The position numbers and the translations under genes are program-made. A stretch of DNA of 64,000 nt from Adineta steineri (taxonomy: Eukaryota; Rotifera; Eurotatoria; Adinetida; Adinetidae). This document shows, piece by piece, positions 1 through 13,693 of the stretch; position 1 is the stretch's first letter, and every line of letters starts with the position of its first letter. The DNA lies in assembly GCA_905250115.1 (NCBI GenBank), contig CAJNOI010000019.1:53819-117818 (forward strand), read 5' to 3'. The notes under the pieces are model-generated. The model worked only from the letters and a program-made list of their open reading frames with translations. It did not search any database and was not told the origin of the DNA.

Positions 1-1393
1 CGAAAATATAATTTCATACCATCATATTCTTCAAAAGAATTACATATAATCGTCATATGTCAGATGATAGATGTATAAATACGAAAACTTTAATCACATG
101 ATCGAATACCTCGATCGAACGATATTTTTCTTTTACATATCGATGTTTATGTCTATAAAACAGTGTCATTATGATAAAAGAAGAATGATTCTTCATATTG
201 ATTCAATCTCGTCATGATTAAATATAAACGCAAAGAGAAATCTTCTATTTGCGCTTTTGTCGATAATATTATAATAAATACCTTATTTTGTATTCTGTCT
301 TCAAATATAAAATTTAGTTTCTGCTACTCTTGACACTCGTCGATGGGCTCGAACACACTTGCTTATCAATAGTCGAATGATGACGACAGCAAGAATGTAT
401 AATTATACAGTCTTTTTTTTCTGTATTACGATATATATTCTGTTATAAAAAAAAAGACAAAAAATACAATAGGGGTAAAAGAAGGCAGACGCGAGGGCGC
501 GCATAAAAGTGTGGCAAAATTATTATTTGACTCATGATGTTTTCTTTTTCTCTTTTTTTACCCCGTTTTGGTTCTTCATACTCAACACTATTAATTTATA
601 TATTTTTCATTCGTTTGAGAAAAATAAAAGTACATTAATTATTTTTTTCTTTCTCGCTCTCTCAAACTCGATGCAATTATTTAAAAAGAATTTTTTTTCT
701 ATATATCATAACTTCCTTGTTGTCATACTGTCATAGCAAAAATTTAAATAAATATTGTTCTACAAAGTATATTTATCACGTTGCATTTTTTCTTAGCCAA
801 AAAAAAAACAATCTTAATGACGCATTAAAACCTAATAAAAAAAACATAGTAATGAATATAGTATATTGACATATGATGTAAAGGTAGATAAGATTTCGAC
901 ATATGGCTGTCATAAAATCATACTCTCATCAAATAGACATTTATTTCTCGATTTCTGTCATACTAATTAAATAGATATATATATTCTTTGTTGAGGTATA
1001 TTTAAAACTATGCTTGTTTTTTTTTGCTCGTACTGAAATTGTTCCAAATGACGTCAATCGCACGTTCTTTTTTCTCTTTCTTGCCTATTAACTACATAAA
1101 GGCAAAAATCGAGCCATTTACTTGCATTTTTCTTTTTCTCACTCAATACTCGTAACTATGATCATTAAAAAGAAAACTGGAGTGCCTCTGTGTGTGTTTT
1201 TTAAAATTGATCTCAATGTCTTGTTGCTGCTGCTGCTGCCGTTGATGTTGTTATTGTTATTGTTGTTCGAGACTGCACATTTAAGAAAAAAAAAGAAAGA
1301 AAGAATAAATGTCAAAGATTTGCTACTAAATTTTGTATACTCAAATATAACTAGTAGAAAAAATATAACTTTCTTAATTTGAACGTTATTAAT
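1..1393. other. Intergenic, no gene seen
   Basis: The stretch is AT-rich with many poly(T) and poly(A) runs. Short open frames exist (for example 509-736 and 1122-1382), but they are dominated by Phe, Leu and Lys homopolymers and have no recognisable domain. It probably holds the promoter and 5' UTR of the kelch gene that follows. Confidence 0.5.
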
Positions 1394-3590
1394 ATGACTA
1401 CAGAATCGTCTAATGAACAGAAAATAACATTCATATTATTATTTTCTCGAAATCAACCGTCATGTGATGTTCCGTATTTAATGGCACAACGAGATGAACA
1501 AATCTCTCCGATGTTATTATCAACAACTTTATATTTTATGCGTGATCTTATTGATTACAGGTAGCAATTCTTTCTGAAATCTAGTTTACATATTAAAAAC
1601 AATATATATTTTCTACTCAGAGCTATATCATTTGAAAATTCTATTTATATTATCGGAGGTCGTTATTCATCCACAGGACATCTTTCAAATTCAGTTTTTA
1701 AATATGATGCTGAAATTGATTTTTGGCGAGCATGTGAATCAATGAAAGCACCACGGTATTTATATTCTTATCTATTTCGTCTCTATATTCTTTTCTTTCT
1801 GCATATATAGTGCTAATTTTGCGGTGACTATTTTTGAATCAAAAATTTATGTAATTGGTGGAGAAGGGCTGAAAGGGGTAATTGTACAATCAGTTGAAGC
1901 ATATGATCCGAAAGCTAATACATGGAAAGAAGTTGGTATATTTGCTAAACCAAAACGAAATAATGCATCTTGTACAATTCATGAAAAATTATGGTCATGT
2001 GGTGGTGCTGGTTCATTAATTGAAGCGAAATCGACTGATGAACTCATGTTAATAAATTATTTGTTTATTTTGGAATATATTTTTATTTCTTTTTGTAGTG
2101 TTGTTGATCCAAGACCCAATGAATGGAAACGTTCATTAACAAATTATACGTTACCTAGCCCACGCGAACAACATTGTTTTACTGTTTTTAATAACAATGC
2201 GTTAATATTTGGTGGTTCGTTGAAGTAAATATTTTATTAATCTGACATTTTATTTATTAAATATAGGATGTCATAAAAATGGTGATGAAGTTCAGAATAT
2301 TCAAACAATCATACGTGCTAGTAATCATTCACCGGAAAGTGCGCCTGAGTGGGAAGAACTTAGTGATCAATTACAACACCCACGTACCGATTGTGGTTAT
2401 TTTCAATTAGGTAAAAACAACAAAAAGAATATTTGTTCTAAGAGTAACAAAAAAATTCTCTATTAACGTACTTATACTAAAAAAAAGGTCATAGGGGGTG
2501 TAGTTGTTTTATTAGTTTATGATTAAAGTAAAGTTAGAAAATGTGTAGGTGTTTTTGCTCATTAATACTTATTGCGTTTTTTCCTATTTCAAAATGAATA
2601 GAATAGTTAATTATAGAAGACAACTTTAGATATTTTCTATCGACATCGATAGTAATAAAAAACAAACTATTTCAATTATGCCATATTTATCTAGTTTATT
2701 ATCTTTCATGATATAAGGACATTGATATGTTAAGATAACATGACTCATATTGGAATTACAGTAAACATTACATTTTACTCAGTTGTTTTTTTTCTTCCAT
2801 CATATGATCATTGAGAAATGTGCATATGCGTTTGAAGTATATACTAACCCTTAATTGCGAAGTTTTAAAATTAAGCCAGAAAAGCCAATTTTATAATCTT
2901 ACACATGATTTGATAATATAGATTTTCACATAATAGAGAAAAATAAATTTAGAATATAAATTTTCAGTTATATCAAGCCGTATGTTACTATTCACATAGG
3001 TACAAAAGTAAATCCATCAAGTCAAATAGTTTTAGAATAAATAAGCATGACTTGACATAATCGTTTTAGAAAGAAAACTATCGCGTTCTTTTAACTCATC
3101 AAAATTCAGTACAAAGGTGGTGTGTTGTAAGTCCATCAAATATTTAAGACAATGAGTAAATAAACCTTCAGAGATAACTAACTGATTGTGACAAGGAAAG
3201 TATATTTGTCATCATGACTAAGTATTTTGCAATGATTACAATAGATTTTGTTCTGTAAATATTTTCAAACAGATAATGCATAGAATGTTTATTTATTTTT
3301 CTTTCAAAGAGTTGTATTTTACACAGTAAATAAATAATATTTCTCGTCGTTTGTTTTTTTACAAAGGTTCATCATTATATATTATTGGTGGTCACGATTC
3401 TCAATCAGGTGATCCAACAAAAATAATTGAACGAATTGATTTTACCGATCCGTCTAATATAATAATCGAAGAACTATTTGAAATTGATAAGAATTTAGGT
3501 GCTGTAGATTGTTGTGTTGTTCAAACTAATCAATTTAATGAACATCTTTTACCATTAGCTTCTTATTTAAATCGTTGGATTATATGGTAA
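1394..3590 (+). CDS. Kelch-repeat beta-propeller protein
   Basis: The product is a kelch-repeat protein of roughly 330-340 residues; kelch propellers usually bind protein partners, often as substrate adaptors, but no partner can be named. Coding exons inferred by eye lie at about 1394-1560, 1620-1756, 1811-2045, 2099-2217, 2265-2411 and 3367-3590. Kelch blades are visible as IYIIGGR, IYVIGGEG, LIFGG and LYIIGGHD, each followed by a YD..xxxW-type segment (YDAEIDFW, YDPKANTWKE). Splice phases agree: exon 1 ends GAT TAC AG and exon 2 begins A GCT ATA TCA, giving DYRAISFENS. The start is the first ATG in the open exon; no BTB domain is visible upstream, so this may be a kelch-only protein or lack an unseen 5' exon. 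The exon 4 donor (GTTCGT) is weak and less certain. The last intron (about 2412-3366) is long and I see nothing in it. The gene converges on the GMF gene. Confidence 0.75.
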
Positions 3591-3799
3591 TTTTATTTTT
3601 ATCTCTTTCTTTTTTTTTCACAACAAATAAATTTCACATGTCAATCACAAAGCAAAAGGAAACATATGGTTATGTATAGATAATACTGCAGTATCAGACG
3701 AATCAAGTACAAAATTTTAGAAATTTGATTACATAAGAAAACTACGAAATTAGAAAAAAAAATTGGACTGATATTTGTCTATAAGAATCATTCTTTTTA

Positions 3800-4973
3800 T
3801 TAATAGGTTTTTTGTAGTTCTTTATTGAGCCATTCAGCTGATATATCCTCACGTAATTCAATAATCTAAATTAAAATAAAATTTGAATATTTTGTTATTT
3901 ATATATACAAAATATAAAACATACACGAGTAATGCCTGATGCAGCTGAAACTGAATTTGCTGTTGATGCATAAGTAAAACGATTGTTTGTACCGCATCCA
4001 TCAGGAATATATAATATTAAATTAAGTGGATATTGAACTCGACCATCAGCATGTTTTAATTCATGACTATGTAGAATAAATCGAGGTTCACGACTTGGTA
4101 ATTCCTCAATTAAGTCTTCAACACTAGTATCCTGCAATTTAAAGATAAATTATAATAGGGTGCAAAGGTTTTTGTCATCAATGTTTCAAATATTTTTTAG
4201 AATGAAAGTAATGACTAGCAACATTAAGTATACCCACAGGTAAAGCATGGCACAAGATACAATTAATAGTTGATCCGCACTCTCTCTCTTCATGCCAATC
4301 ACAACTAAACATCGTGCTTTTGTAGACTTCACCAAATCGATTTTGTTTTATTCCAAGTGATTGACGATTAGTAAATCGTTTCGGATAACTTCTCTGCAAA
4401 TACTGCTTCATCACTTAATCTCGGTGTTTGCGATTATTGTCTTACTATGAATCTCATCCTATGATCTAGAAAGTACTTGGAAAATCTTTCTAGGCACTTC
4501 CAGAGCTATGCATAGGTCAAAGACTTTTGTTCTTGCTGTATATATTTTGAAAATCAATTAACTCGATGAATGTATTGATAGGGAAAAATTCATGATTAGA
4601 CACTTTAGATACTAAGATTTTTACATGATCGTATAGAATTAAACATAAAAGCATAACCTTATACTGAATCATCTTGTAACATATTAGATTGTTTAAGTTA
4701 TTTAATGAAATAAATCTTAACCAAATGATCTAGACGATAAGAATATTTACTTATGTATTTCTCATACTTACTTTTAATTCTTTTTCAATTACAACTTGAT
4801 TTGTTTTCATATCACAGCGTACTATTAATCAAAAATACAAACATATCAATAAAATAGATTTTCTACATTAACTTACATAACATAGCCATTGTTGATTTAT
4901 TTGATAATCGTCGAAACTTTTTCATAGCATCAACAACATCTTTTTCAATCGTACATGGTGACATAGAAGCCAT
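3800..4973 (-). CDS. GMFB/GMFG homologue: Glia maturation factor (ADF-H family)
   Basis: The product is a glia maturation factor of about 140 residues, the family's usual size. GMF proteins are ADF-homology proteins that bind Arp2/3 and promote debranching of actin networks. Four exons are seen, read from the minus strand: about 4870-4973, 4773-4822, 3925-4133 and 3800-3864. The first codes for MASMSPCTIEKDVVDAMKKF, the second for a VRCDMKTNQVVIEKELK-like segment. The third holds the family core EELPSREPRF, ADGRVQYPL and GITR, and the last IIELREDISAEWLNKEL. The match runs along the whole family length. Phases agree at each junction, for example TTA T joined to TA CGC. The intron at about 4134-4772 is long for this genome and shows no second gene. 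The 3' end is 209 bases from the converging kelch gene. Confidence 0.92.
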
Positions 4974-5152
4974 AATTTCTCTTTTTTTGATTTTTAAAAT
5001 CTTAATCTATAAACTAAAAAAATATGTATAGAAACATGTACACAGTTACTGTTTTTTTATTCAATTTAAAATTTTTGCTGAAATATTTATAAAAGCAAAA
5101 ACTATTGCAATAAAAAACAAAACAAAATATTGACTATTTTTCCCGTAAATCA

Positions 5153-8100
5153 TTACATCCATTGTATAGTATTCCATGGTTCATTGTTTAACAAAGAATT
5201 AATTAATAATTTTGATTTTATTCGAGTATAACACAAATAAGCTTGTAAAGTCTTTGGTAAACAATCTAATTGTGAAAGAATTTTTAACATATTTACTTGT
5301 TGATGTTCACAATTAATTTGACTAAAAGAACGAATTTTTGTACGACATATTTGTTTAAGTGTACACATTGGTCTTGAACGTGGTTTATGTTCAATGAAAC
5401 GTTGATAATACATACCAAATAATGTACGTAAACTTTTCTCATCATATACTTCAACTAGATCATCAACATATGGTAATGACATAAGATGTTCAAATAATGT
5501 TTGATCACAAACAAAATCTTCATCAGTTAACCATAATCTCATATAAGCTACAACACTTGCCATTGATGAAATGCGATCATATGTATGAATTCGTAATATT
5601 GCTTTAGCATATGAATCAAATAAAATACGTTTTATTCGATTACTTGATGTTAAACGGCAACAAACCGATATTAAGTGAAATAATGTATATGAAAAATGTG
5701 TTTTTAATGACGAATGTGTAAAATCAATTGTAGAATTAAGTAGATCTATTGGACAAAAATTTGCTAAACAATAATAAACAATTGGCATATGTTCATTTAA
5801 TAATGCATAATAGAATGCAAAACGATTTGGACGAATTGTAAAATCAATTGAAATATGTGAAATAAGATTTTCGATTGTTTTCATTGTTGAATCGTATTTA
5901 TCAGGATGAAATAACCATGGAGATGTACGTGATAGAGCTAAAAATGGTGTTACATATTGTTCATAATTAATATATGTGTATGAACGATTGTTTTCTATTG
6001 GAGATAATGAAGAACTCATTGGTATCGATGATTCAGAAGAAGATGTACAGTAGATATCGAGATATGTCAAGAAATCTAGTGAACTTATTTCGTTTAACAC
6101 AGCTAAATAGAACAATTAATAAATCTATGTAGAAATTGAAAATGTTTTTTTCTTACGATTTTTAAGTTTCGTATTAACTTGATTTATCATTATTGTATTT
6201 GGATTAAAACCAAAATCGACAAGGAGTTGAACAATATCATGATATGATTTTGTACAAGCAATTATAAGTGGTTCAATAATATCCAAACGTATATATGATT
6301 TAGCATTTTGTAATATTGCTTCAATTATTATTTTATCACCAGTTTGAATAGCAAGTAAAAATGGATAAGTCGAACCATAGTTATACATTGCATATATATT
6401 CGCACCATCATTGATTAATTTTAATGCATGCTGTTTATGAGAAGAATGATCAGCTATTGTTGTATTATCATTTGCTTTACATAAACGACGTAAACAAATA
6501 TTTAATGGATGATCAAGTGAATATAATATTTGATTATTTTGTTTTTCACTTGTTGATTTTGTTTCATAAAGATTCCAACCAAGTCGATTAACATTACATT
6601 TATAAGAAAGTAATAAACTAGTATAATCATAAATATAATCATGAGCAAGACTAATACATAATGGATTGAGACCTAGTTAATATACATATGAAAATAAAGA
6701 ATTATTATTAAACAAATAGAAAACATCATGTTTTGCTAATAGCTCATTCTAATACTTCATAAAGAACAAGGGCGCAGGATTTCCGATTGTTTTCAAAAGT
6801 GCGGGGGGATAGAAATTGCCAGAAAGTGCCGTCATATAGCTTTCTGACGCATATAATGTAGAAAAAACTTAAGCTATACACTTTCTGCGGAATTTTGACC
6901 GAAAAAAGTGTTTTTATTGGAGTTTCTGGCGGAAAAATGGCGAAAATAGTATAAAAACCAGATTTCGGATCAAGTTTTCAGCAGAACTTTAGAAACTTAG
7001 GCAGAAAGACGGACAGCTTTTCGAATTTTGCGGAGGTTAGACTCTCCCAACCTCCCTTTAATCAGAGTCCCTGCGAAGGGAGTTAAGGTCGTTTTGTTGT
7101 CCTTTATAATGTTTTGGTTTCAGCCGTCCCTATAAAGGAGTACGGATGTGGATCGAAAAATCGATTGAGATCTGTTGCACAACTAATCATTAGAATATCA
7201 TCAAGCGACATCCCTTATCTGATTTCAACACAAGAAGCCGAAATATTTTGGAGGGCAGAAAAACGGCCTTATCCGCCCTCGTCCTTTAAACAAAAGTTAT
7301 CTTTTAGATCCTATGTTCAATCATATGTCTTATCTCTTAAATGTACATCAAAATATGATATCAAGACAAGAGGATAGTTGTACATCATGGCTGTCATCAT
7401 CAAATAATAAATTCTAACCAAAGATCGTTAGACGCTTTTCAAGAAATGGTTGGTTTTCGTTCTCTTATATATACAGTATTTATTATAAGAATTCTTACCA
7501 AGATCAGGATTACAATTCGATCTTGCTAAAAGATATTTAACAATTTCGAAACGTTGTTGATTACTAAATGATGAATCAAAACGATTGTCAACAGCACCAA
7601 ATATAGCTCCATGTAAACATGTTTCATAAGTAGTTGTTAATTGATTTATATCACATTGTTTTAATTCAACTAAATATTTAACAATCTTAATATGATTTTG
7701 TCGACACGCATCTATTAAAATAGTAAAAAAAGAGAAAACAATTCTTTCTATCTTTTCTAAATTATTTCTTACGATAGAGAGGATATTGATAACGGTGTAT
7801 ATCGTCGGAATGAGTTTTACAATGTTTACAACCGGGTTCAACACAATCATTTGGATTAATATGACCATAATCAATAAGATATTCAACAATATTTGTATAA
7901 CAACGTTTCACAGCTAAACATAACGAAACAACTTCTGTATGCTGTCCGTTATGTCCATAATCATGATAATCAATTAATTCTTTAACTAAATTAAAATTAT
8001 TATTTGATACAGCCATATATAACATACTATCATTAGCAAGTATAGAATCAAAAAGACTTTTTTCTACATAATAATTTTTAAGTTCATGTTTATTTTTTAT

Positions 8101-8475
8101 AATATGTGAAAATATCGTTGTATAATCAATAGGTATATACGATGGTGACGCACCATGTGATAGAAGTTTTCGAGCTTCAAATAAATCATTTTCATGTATA
8201 GCAACATATAATTTTTCATTTAATGTTAAATAACCAAATAAAGTTGAGAAAATAATATCATATAAATGTACATAACAATAACGATAAAATATTCGAATTT
8301 GGTCAATACACCGAGATAATAAAGATGGAGGTCGAGATGGAGATGATGATGATGAAATAAATAATGGATTGAATTCAGGCTAAAATTAAAATTCGAGAAC
8401 TAATTTTTTTCTTCCCTATAAACACCTTACCAGTTTTGCTACTCGCATATATGGCCAAAAATCTCGATTGTCCAT
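5153..8475 (-). CDS. Ankyrin repeat and SOCS box protein (ASB-like)
   Basis: The product resembles ASB proteins, substrate receptors of Cullin5-Elongin B/C ubiquitin ligases. Exons inferred on the minus strand are about 8432-8475 (MDNRDFWPYMRVAKL), 7772-8380, 7494-7713, 6157-6673 and 5153-6103. Ankyrin repeats are visible, for example NNFNLVKELIDY, TNIVEYLIDYG, and PLYHACRQNH, which forms exactly across the exon 2-3 junction (C joined to AT GCG TGT). Further ones are KIVKYLVELKQCDINQ, IVKYLLARSNCNPD and DIVQLLVDFGFNPN. The C-terminal segment LKQICRTKIRSF followed by LDCLPKTLQAYLCY fits a SOCS box, with its CR and LPxxLxxYL positions. The target substrate cannot be predicted. The intron at about 6674-7493 is unusually long and GC-richer, and holds a transposon-like insertion at 6773-7075. 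Confidence is high for ankyrin repeats and good for the SOCS box. Confidence 0.85.
6773..7075. mobile_element. Putative non-autonomous DNA transposon in ASB intron
   Basis: A 303-base block, GC-richer than its surroundings, begins CGCAGG and ends CCTGCG. The termini match imperfectly as inverted repeats (CAGGATTTCCGATT against CAGGGACTCTGATT on the other strand). The direct repeat AAGGG lies immediately outside both ends, at 6768-6772 and 7076-7080, as a 5-base target-site duplication would. No coding capacity is seen. The 5-base repeat is short, so chance is possible. The GC-richer sequence continues to about 7380 without a clear boundary. Confidence 0.45.
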
Positions 8476-9819
8476 TTTGAAATAATTTTCAGAAATGTGA
8501 TGAAAAAATAAAATACTTTATATTCGTAAAGAATTTATTTTGTTATTGATTGTAATTCGCTACATATCAAACTAAAATAAAAAAGATTTTGTTATTTGTC
8601 CGTAATGATGAATGACGATGTATAAACAAAACGTGTTTTGTACTCTAATGCGAAATGACATCGATTCTTTTGTTTATCATATGTTTTCGAGTACAGAAAT
8701 GAAAGAAAAAACAACGAACTTAATAGCAGATACTTGACATTTTTGTGTTTTTCGTCAACGTAATCAAGGCTATTTGTTCGTTTTGACAACGTGAAATAGT
8801 GCAGATTTTTATATAAATTTATTCGAGAAGAGACCAATACAAAAAAAAAGAATTGATTAATCAGATAAGTCAATGATTCACTAATTTGTAAATATACAAT
8901 TTTACATTTAAATTAATCGTATTTGTTCTATTTCAAATGTTTTACTTAGTAATATAAATGTGTATATTCAACCTTAAGAAATACTATCAAATATTTACTA
9001 TAGTAATCAAGCATAAAGAATGCTATTAGTATGCGATGGTGTATATATACATAAGAAAAAATTCCAATCAATATAACTTGCAAATTGTTTTAATAAATCT
9101 GATTCGCATACTGAATATATATAATAAATATCCAGGACTTGATTAGTTTATTATAGATATAAACTACAATTAAATTTCGTAACCGGAGATACTGATTTAT
9201 ATTTCTCGTGCTCTAAATATAGCTTCAGTTGTTTATAAATAGAAATCTACGAAAGTTTTACAATTTCGTTTTTTGGAAGGAAAGAATGTATATCTTACCG
9301 TTGTCACATATCTATACATGAATTCTTATATTAAAAAATCTACAAAAAAATAATAAGAAAAGTATTTTCCACACTCATGACATCCCCTCTGAATTTGATG
9401 ATGAAACGTCATTCATATTTGTTTTCCAACAAGATACATTGTTTTTTTCTTATAGTAAACATAAATTTAATTTATCATAATCATTTTTATTCTTATCTTT
9501 GTTCTTCAGTCTGAATTAAGTTTTCTTATAATATAAATATACATTAAGAATGCATAAGAATTCAGAAAAAAAAGAAAAAAAAATTCAACAAAAGAAAAAG
9601 ATTTTATAGAGTTAGTATTAATAGGCAACACTAAGAAAGAAAATTTCACCAGAAAAAAAAACAGTAGAACATGCATGAAATTTTTTCTTTCGAAATGTAA
9701 GCAAAAGAAAATTGAAAGTAAAATTGACGAGATCATTTTGAGTCGTATACATTAACAAAAGAAAGACAGAGAGGATAGTTATAAGATTATTAGAAAAAAG
9801 AAAAACAAAAATTTAAGAA
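8476..9819. other. Intergenic, no gene seen
   Basis: AT-rich sequence between the start of the ASB-like gene and the 3' end of the first PIP5K gene. Open frames at 8592-8873 and 9506-9736 are low-complexity and lack domains. It must contain the ASB promoter, but no motif stands out. Confidence 0.5.
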
Positions 9820-12800
9820 TCAAGATTTGATACTATGCATTTCATTGTTATTATTCGCTATTGAAGAATTATCGTCACTTGTTTGAGAACGATATGATGA
9901 AGCATTTAATAACCTAAATAAAAATGAATTAGATTTTTTCGATAATAAATAAATATGTTTATATGAGGATATTATTTACCTACTACTATGCAATGTAATT
10001 CGATCTGTATTTGACTGAGTATCCGACAGTAATGCATTGCCATTTGGACCCCCTAGAAAATAAATCATATAGAATAACAGGAAATATAATCAATTTTTTT
10101 GCTTTAAGTATATGATGACTTGAAAATCTCAAATGCTAAACACATTTAGTAGATATAATTCCAGAATAACAACTCTCGATTATTTACTGATTTGATAACA
10201 ACTTATACTGTTTTTATTAAATTGTAATTAAGGTTTTTAATTGAATTTGTACCATTGTATAACAAATACTGTCCTTTTATTAGACTCCTGGGAATAAAAC
10301 GATTTTCCTTAGGGAAAAAAATTTAACTTCTCTAATGTGAATGTAGACAATTACAAAAAAAAAGTCTAGCAGCTATCCATAGTAGATATTTTAATTATAC
10401 ATACCTTTACGGAATACTTTGTGTGATAGAAATCTGACAAAACGATCACCATAATGGCTTGGATTACAAACAGATATTTCTTCCTAAATATTTAATTAAT
10501 TAATATTTATATTATTTTTTCCGAATGAAAACATACTCGAGTAACTAATGTTGATTTAAATGCATGTTCAAGTTTTTTACGTAAACGATAATTTTGTAGA
10601 ATATCAATGATACCAACATATAACAATAATAAATCACCATTTTTATTAACAGCTGGAATGCCAGCCCTTCATTAAATCAAACAAAAAAAACTAGATAAAT
10701 ATTTTAATTTTTATCTTTCATTAAGAAAAAAAGGAATTAATTTTAGTCTTTTAAGAATTTAAAAGATTTCATAGTTATATCAATATGCATTATTTTTTTC
10801 TTTGAGTCATAACAAAGCATGCTTTAGAATCAGCCAGCCAATTCAGCACATATATATATATATATATATTATATCTCACCATTTATTCATCGGTATACTC
10901 CTATTTGAAGAGAAAAAGAACATGTTACATACATAGCAAGACGTGAAAGATTTTGACGATTGTACCAAAGATCACCACCAATTAAGGCATTAGTTACATG
11001 ATTTGGTGATGGTGCATCATGATGACGATTTATTGGACTCTTACTATTTCGACGAACTATTGTTTGTGTATCAGATATTTGTTGATGTACATTTATTTGA
11101 AATGGTGATGATTCTGGTTTAACTGTTTTAATACTTGCTGTGTCAATATTATCACTTAAAGAATGTTCAGCATTTGATAATGATGATGGTCGTAATGATG
11201 GTTCTTGTTGTGTACGAATAAATTCAATAACACGTATATATTGTATATACGTTGGAAGATTTGGTATTGTGGTCATAGTTATACCTGAATCGGTTGATGT
11301 TGTTGTTCGTAATTCTTCATGAATACTTGATGAAGAATTTGCTGTTAAATCTGATGATGATGATGTACGTTTACATGTTGTTGGTGGTGATGATAATAAT
11401 GATGGTGTTAGTGATGGTAAACTTAGTTTTGATTTCATTTCTTCCGTTATATTATGAACAGCAAGTAAAAGTGAATAATCCATAATATCAAAACTACCTA
11501 GAACCTAAATTAAAATTTATATATATATGAATATAAACGTATATTTGAATTCTTACTCGAACATCATCTTCAATTGTTTGTATTAATTGATCATGAAAAA
11601 ATGGTTCTAATATTAAACCATGTAAATTTATTGATTTAAAATCATTATCTTTTAATGTTGGTAAATCACGTTTACGTTCTTCTTCTGATGCTTTTCGTTT
11701 ATATATTGATCCTTTTAAATCATATTTTTCATGTAATCTAACATTAGTTGGAATTAAATTATTCATTATAACAAAACGAATATTTTTATTTGCACTTTGA
11801 TAACAATAAAGACCGAAAAATTTTGGTAATAATGTAAATGGATTTTGTGTTAAATTCATATAATATCCCGGTAGAAGACTAAGTAAAAAACGAGCTTCTT
11901 TTTTTGATACTGTTTTTAGTATATAGGTATCATCAGCTGTTATATAAAATATAGAACCGCTTGCACCTGGATTTGGTAATTCACGTAAATCTTTAGCACA
12001 TAATGATAACTAAAAATAAATATAATTTAGACAATCTTGTTATTATTATTATTATCATTCAATCTATTTTCATATCATATTTATTTTAGGAAAATATTAA
12101 TAAACATTGGCCTGGTAATTTATTTATATTTCTGACTATTTATAGGATTTATTTAACATAGACATAAGAAAATAATACTATGAATATAAAACAAAAAAAA
12201 ACCGAGATTAATTATACAATTCATGTTAAATAAGTCTGAGAGTGATGGATTATTAAGAATATCAAAGCTTAGGACAATTTTCCGCTGAATTAGATCGTAA
12301 TAATAAGTTTATTTATGTTTTTGTTAGTCTATAGACTGTTATTTTTAAAGCGATTAGGAAATATAAAACATTCATAAAGTCGACTGTTTTTTCCGTCTTA
12401 AATTATTTATTAAAGGATTATATTATTCAGAATGAATTATTATGATTTTCATGACTAAGATCTTCAATAAGAGATTAAAAAATATAGGAAATAAGGATAA
12501 AACCAAATATATTTTCGAGGATTCTCTCATAATAAAATAAATATATTGCTATGTTTGGATCATCAAAAATAAAAACAAGGTTAACTAAAACAAACTCTAA
12601 TCATAATTATTTACTTTCTATTTGGTAATTTTATTCCTTGAATGACGTCATTTCGTCTACTATCCGTATTTATAAATGTCTAGAATTCCTATGCGTCAAT
12701 TCTCATTGACTTTGAATCAACACGTAAGACGATACTATTTGCATTTGGTTTATTTGAATAAATAAATACATAATATAGAACGAGAGAGAGAGAGAAAAGA

Positions 12801-13693
12801 AAAAAACGTGAAGATAAATCTCTGACACCTACTGTTTCCTAATATCATATAATTAAAGATTTTTCATCGTTTAAAAATTTTTGCTTATTATATCTTATTA
12901 AATATAAAGATTATTCTTCCTGTCATATGAAAAAAATCTATTAACATACCATAAATGATGATGGATCAACACCAAAGGCATTACGAAAAAAACGAAATGC
13001 TGTTTGAGCATAAGTTTTTAAATGAAATTCAGCATATGGATGCATTGGTGTTGATTTGGAACCTTCCCTAAAGTATGAATTTCGAGTTTTTCATTATCAT
13101 TATTATTAATAAATCAATAAAATATCTTACGGCGGAAAATCTTGATATTCTATTTGCTGAAAATCTTGTAAAAGTACTTGTCGTTGTGGATGATGATGTT
13201 TACCAAGAACATAATTAAGACCTATTTGTAATGATTTAACAAGATCATCAACCACTACACGTTTATAAGTTACAGTTCCAGTTTCATCAACACGACGATG
13301 CCCTAGTTTTTCTTTATTTCCAGCACTAGATGGTTCATTATCACTTTCAGATACCTTAATTTCAAAAAATAAAATAGAATAAAAATGATTTTTTTGTTTT
13401 CTTACTGATATTCGAGTAGTATTCATTGGTGATTCCTGATTTACATCAAGACATTCTTCACTTGTGGTATGTATGAGAATTTGTGGTAGTGCTGATTGAA
13501 ATTCATCGGATGGTGAGTGATGAATTTCATTTGAAGGAATGTTTGGAGAAGAAGTTAATGTGGAATGTGATGGAGGAAAAAGAAAATCTGTTATTGAACC
13601 AACATTTGCTGATAAACATGAAACAGTTGTTGGAGATGTGCGACCATTTTGGTGGGGAAATAAACCGGGTGTTCGTTGTTCAGTAGCCGTCAT
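9820..13693 (-). CDS. PIP5K1 homologue: Type I phosphatidylinositol 4-phosphate 5-kinase (copy A)
   Basis: The enzyme is expected to convert PI4P to PI(4,5)P2 at membranes. The gene has about ten exons. An N-terminal Ser/Thr/Pro-rich region comes first, then the kinase core beginning LGHRRVDETGTVTYKRV. Visible landmarks in order are the glycine loop NPGASGSIFYITADD, TYILKTV with the ATP-site lysine, and [12 protein letters not shown]. Then follow MNNLIP, the catalytic DLKGSIYKR, IMDYSLLLAVHN, and [11 protein letters not shown] with the activation-loop stretch YRLRKKLEHAFKS. The LEH glutamate is the residue usually seen in type I (PI4P-using) enzymes. Between MDYSLL and IIDILQ is a Ser/Thr/Asn-rich insert of about 160 residues (exon about 10930-11505), much longer than in copy B. 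The C-terminus is short, ending MHSIKS. The intron at about 12010-12950 is long with nothing recognised in it. The start at 13693 is the first ATG of the exon; an upstream non-coding exon is likely. Confidence 0.9.

Noticed and set aside
4178-4414. Minus-strand frame of 78 codons inside the GMF intron
   Set aside because: The flanking GMF exons join in phase without it, and GMF proteins have no room for such an insert. No domain recognised.
7114-7377. Open plus-strand frame of 87 codons in the ASB intron
   Set aside because: No domain is visible, it lies in the GC-richer intron sequence beside a transposon-like block, and it has no supporting splice context. Probably non-coding.
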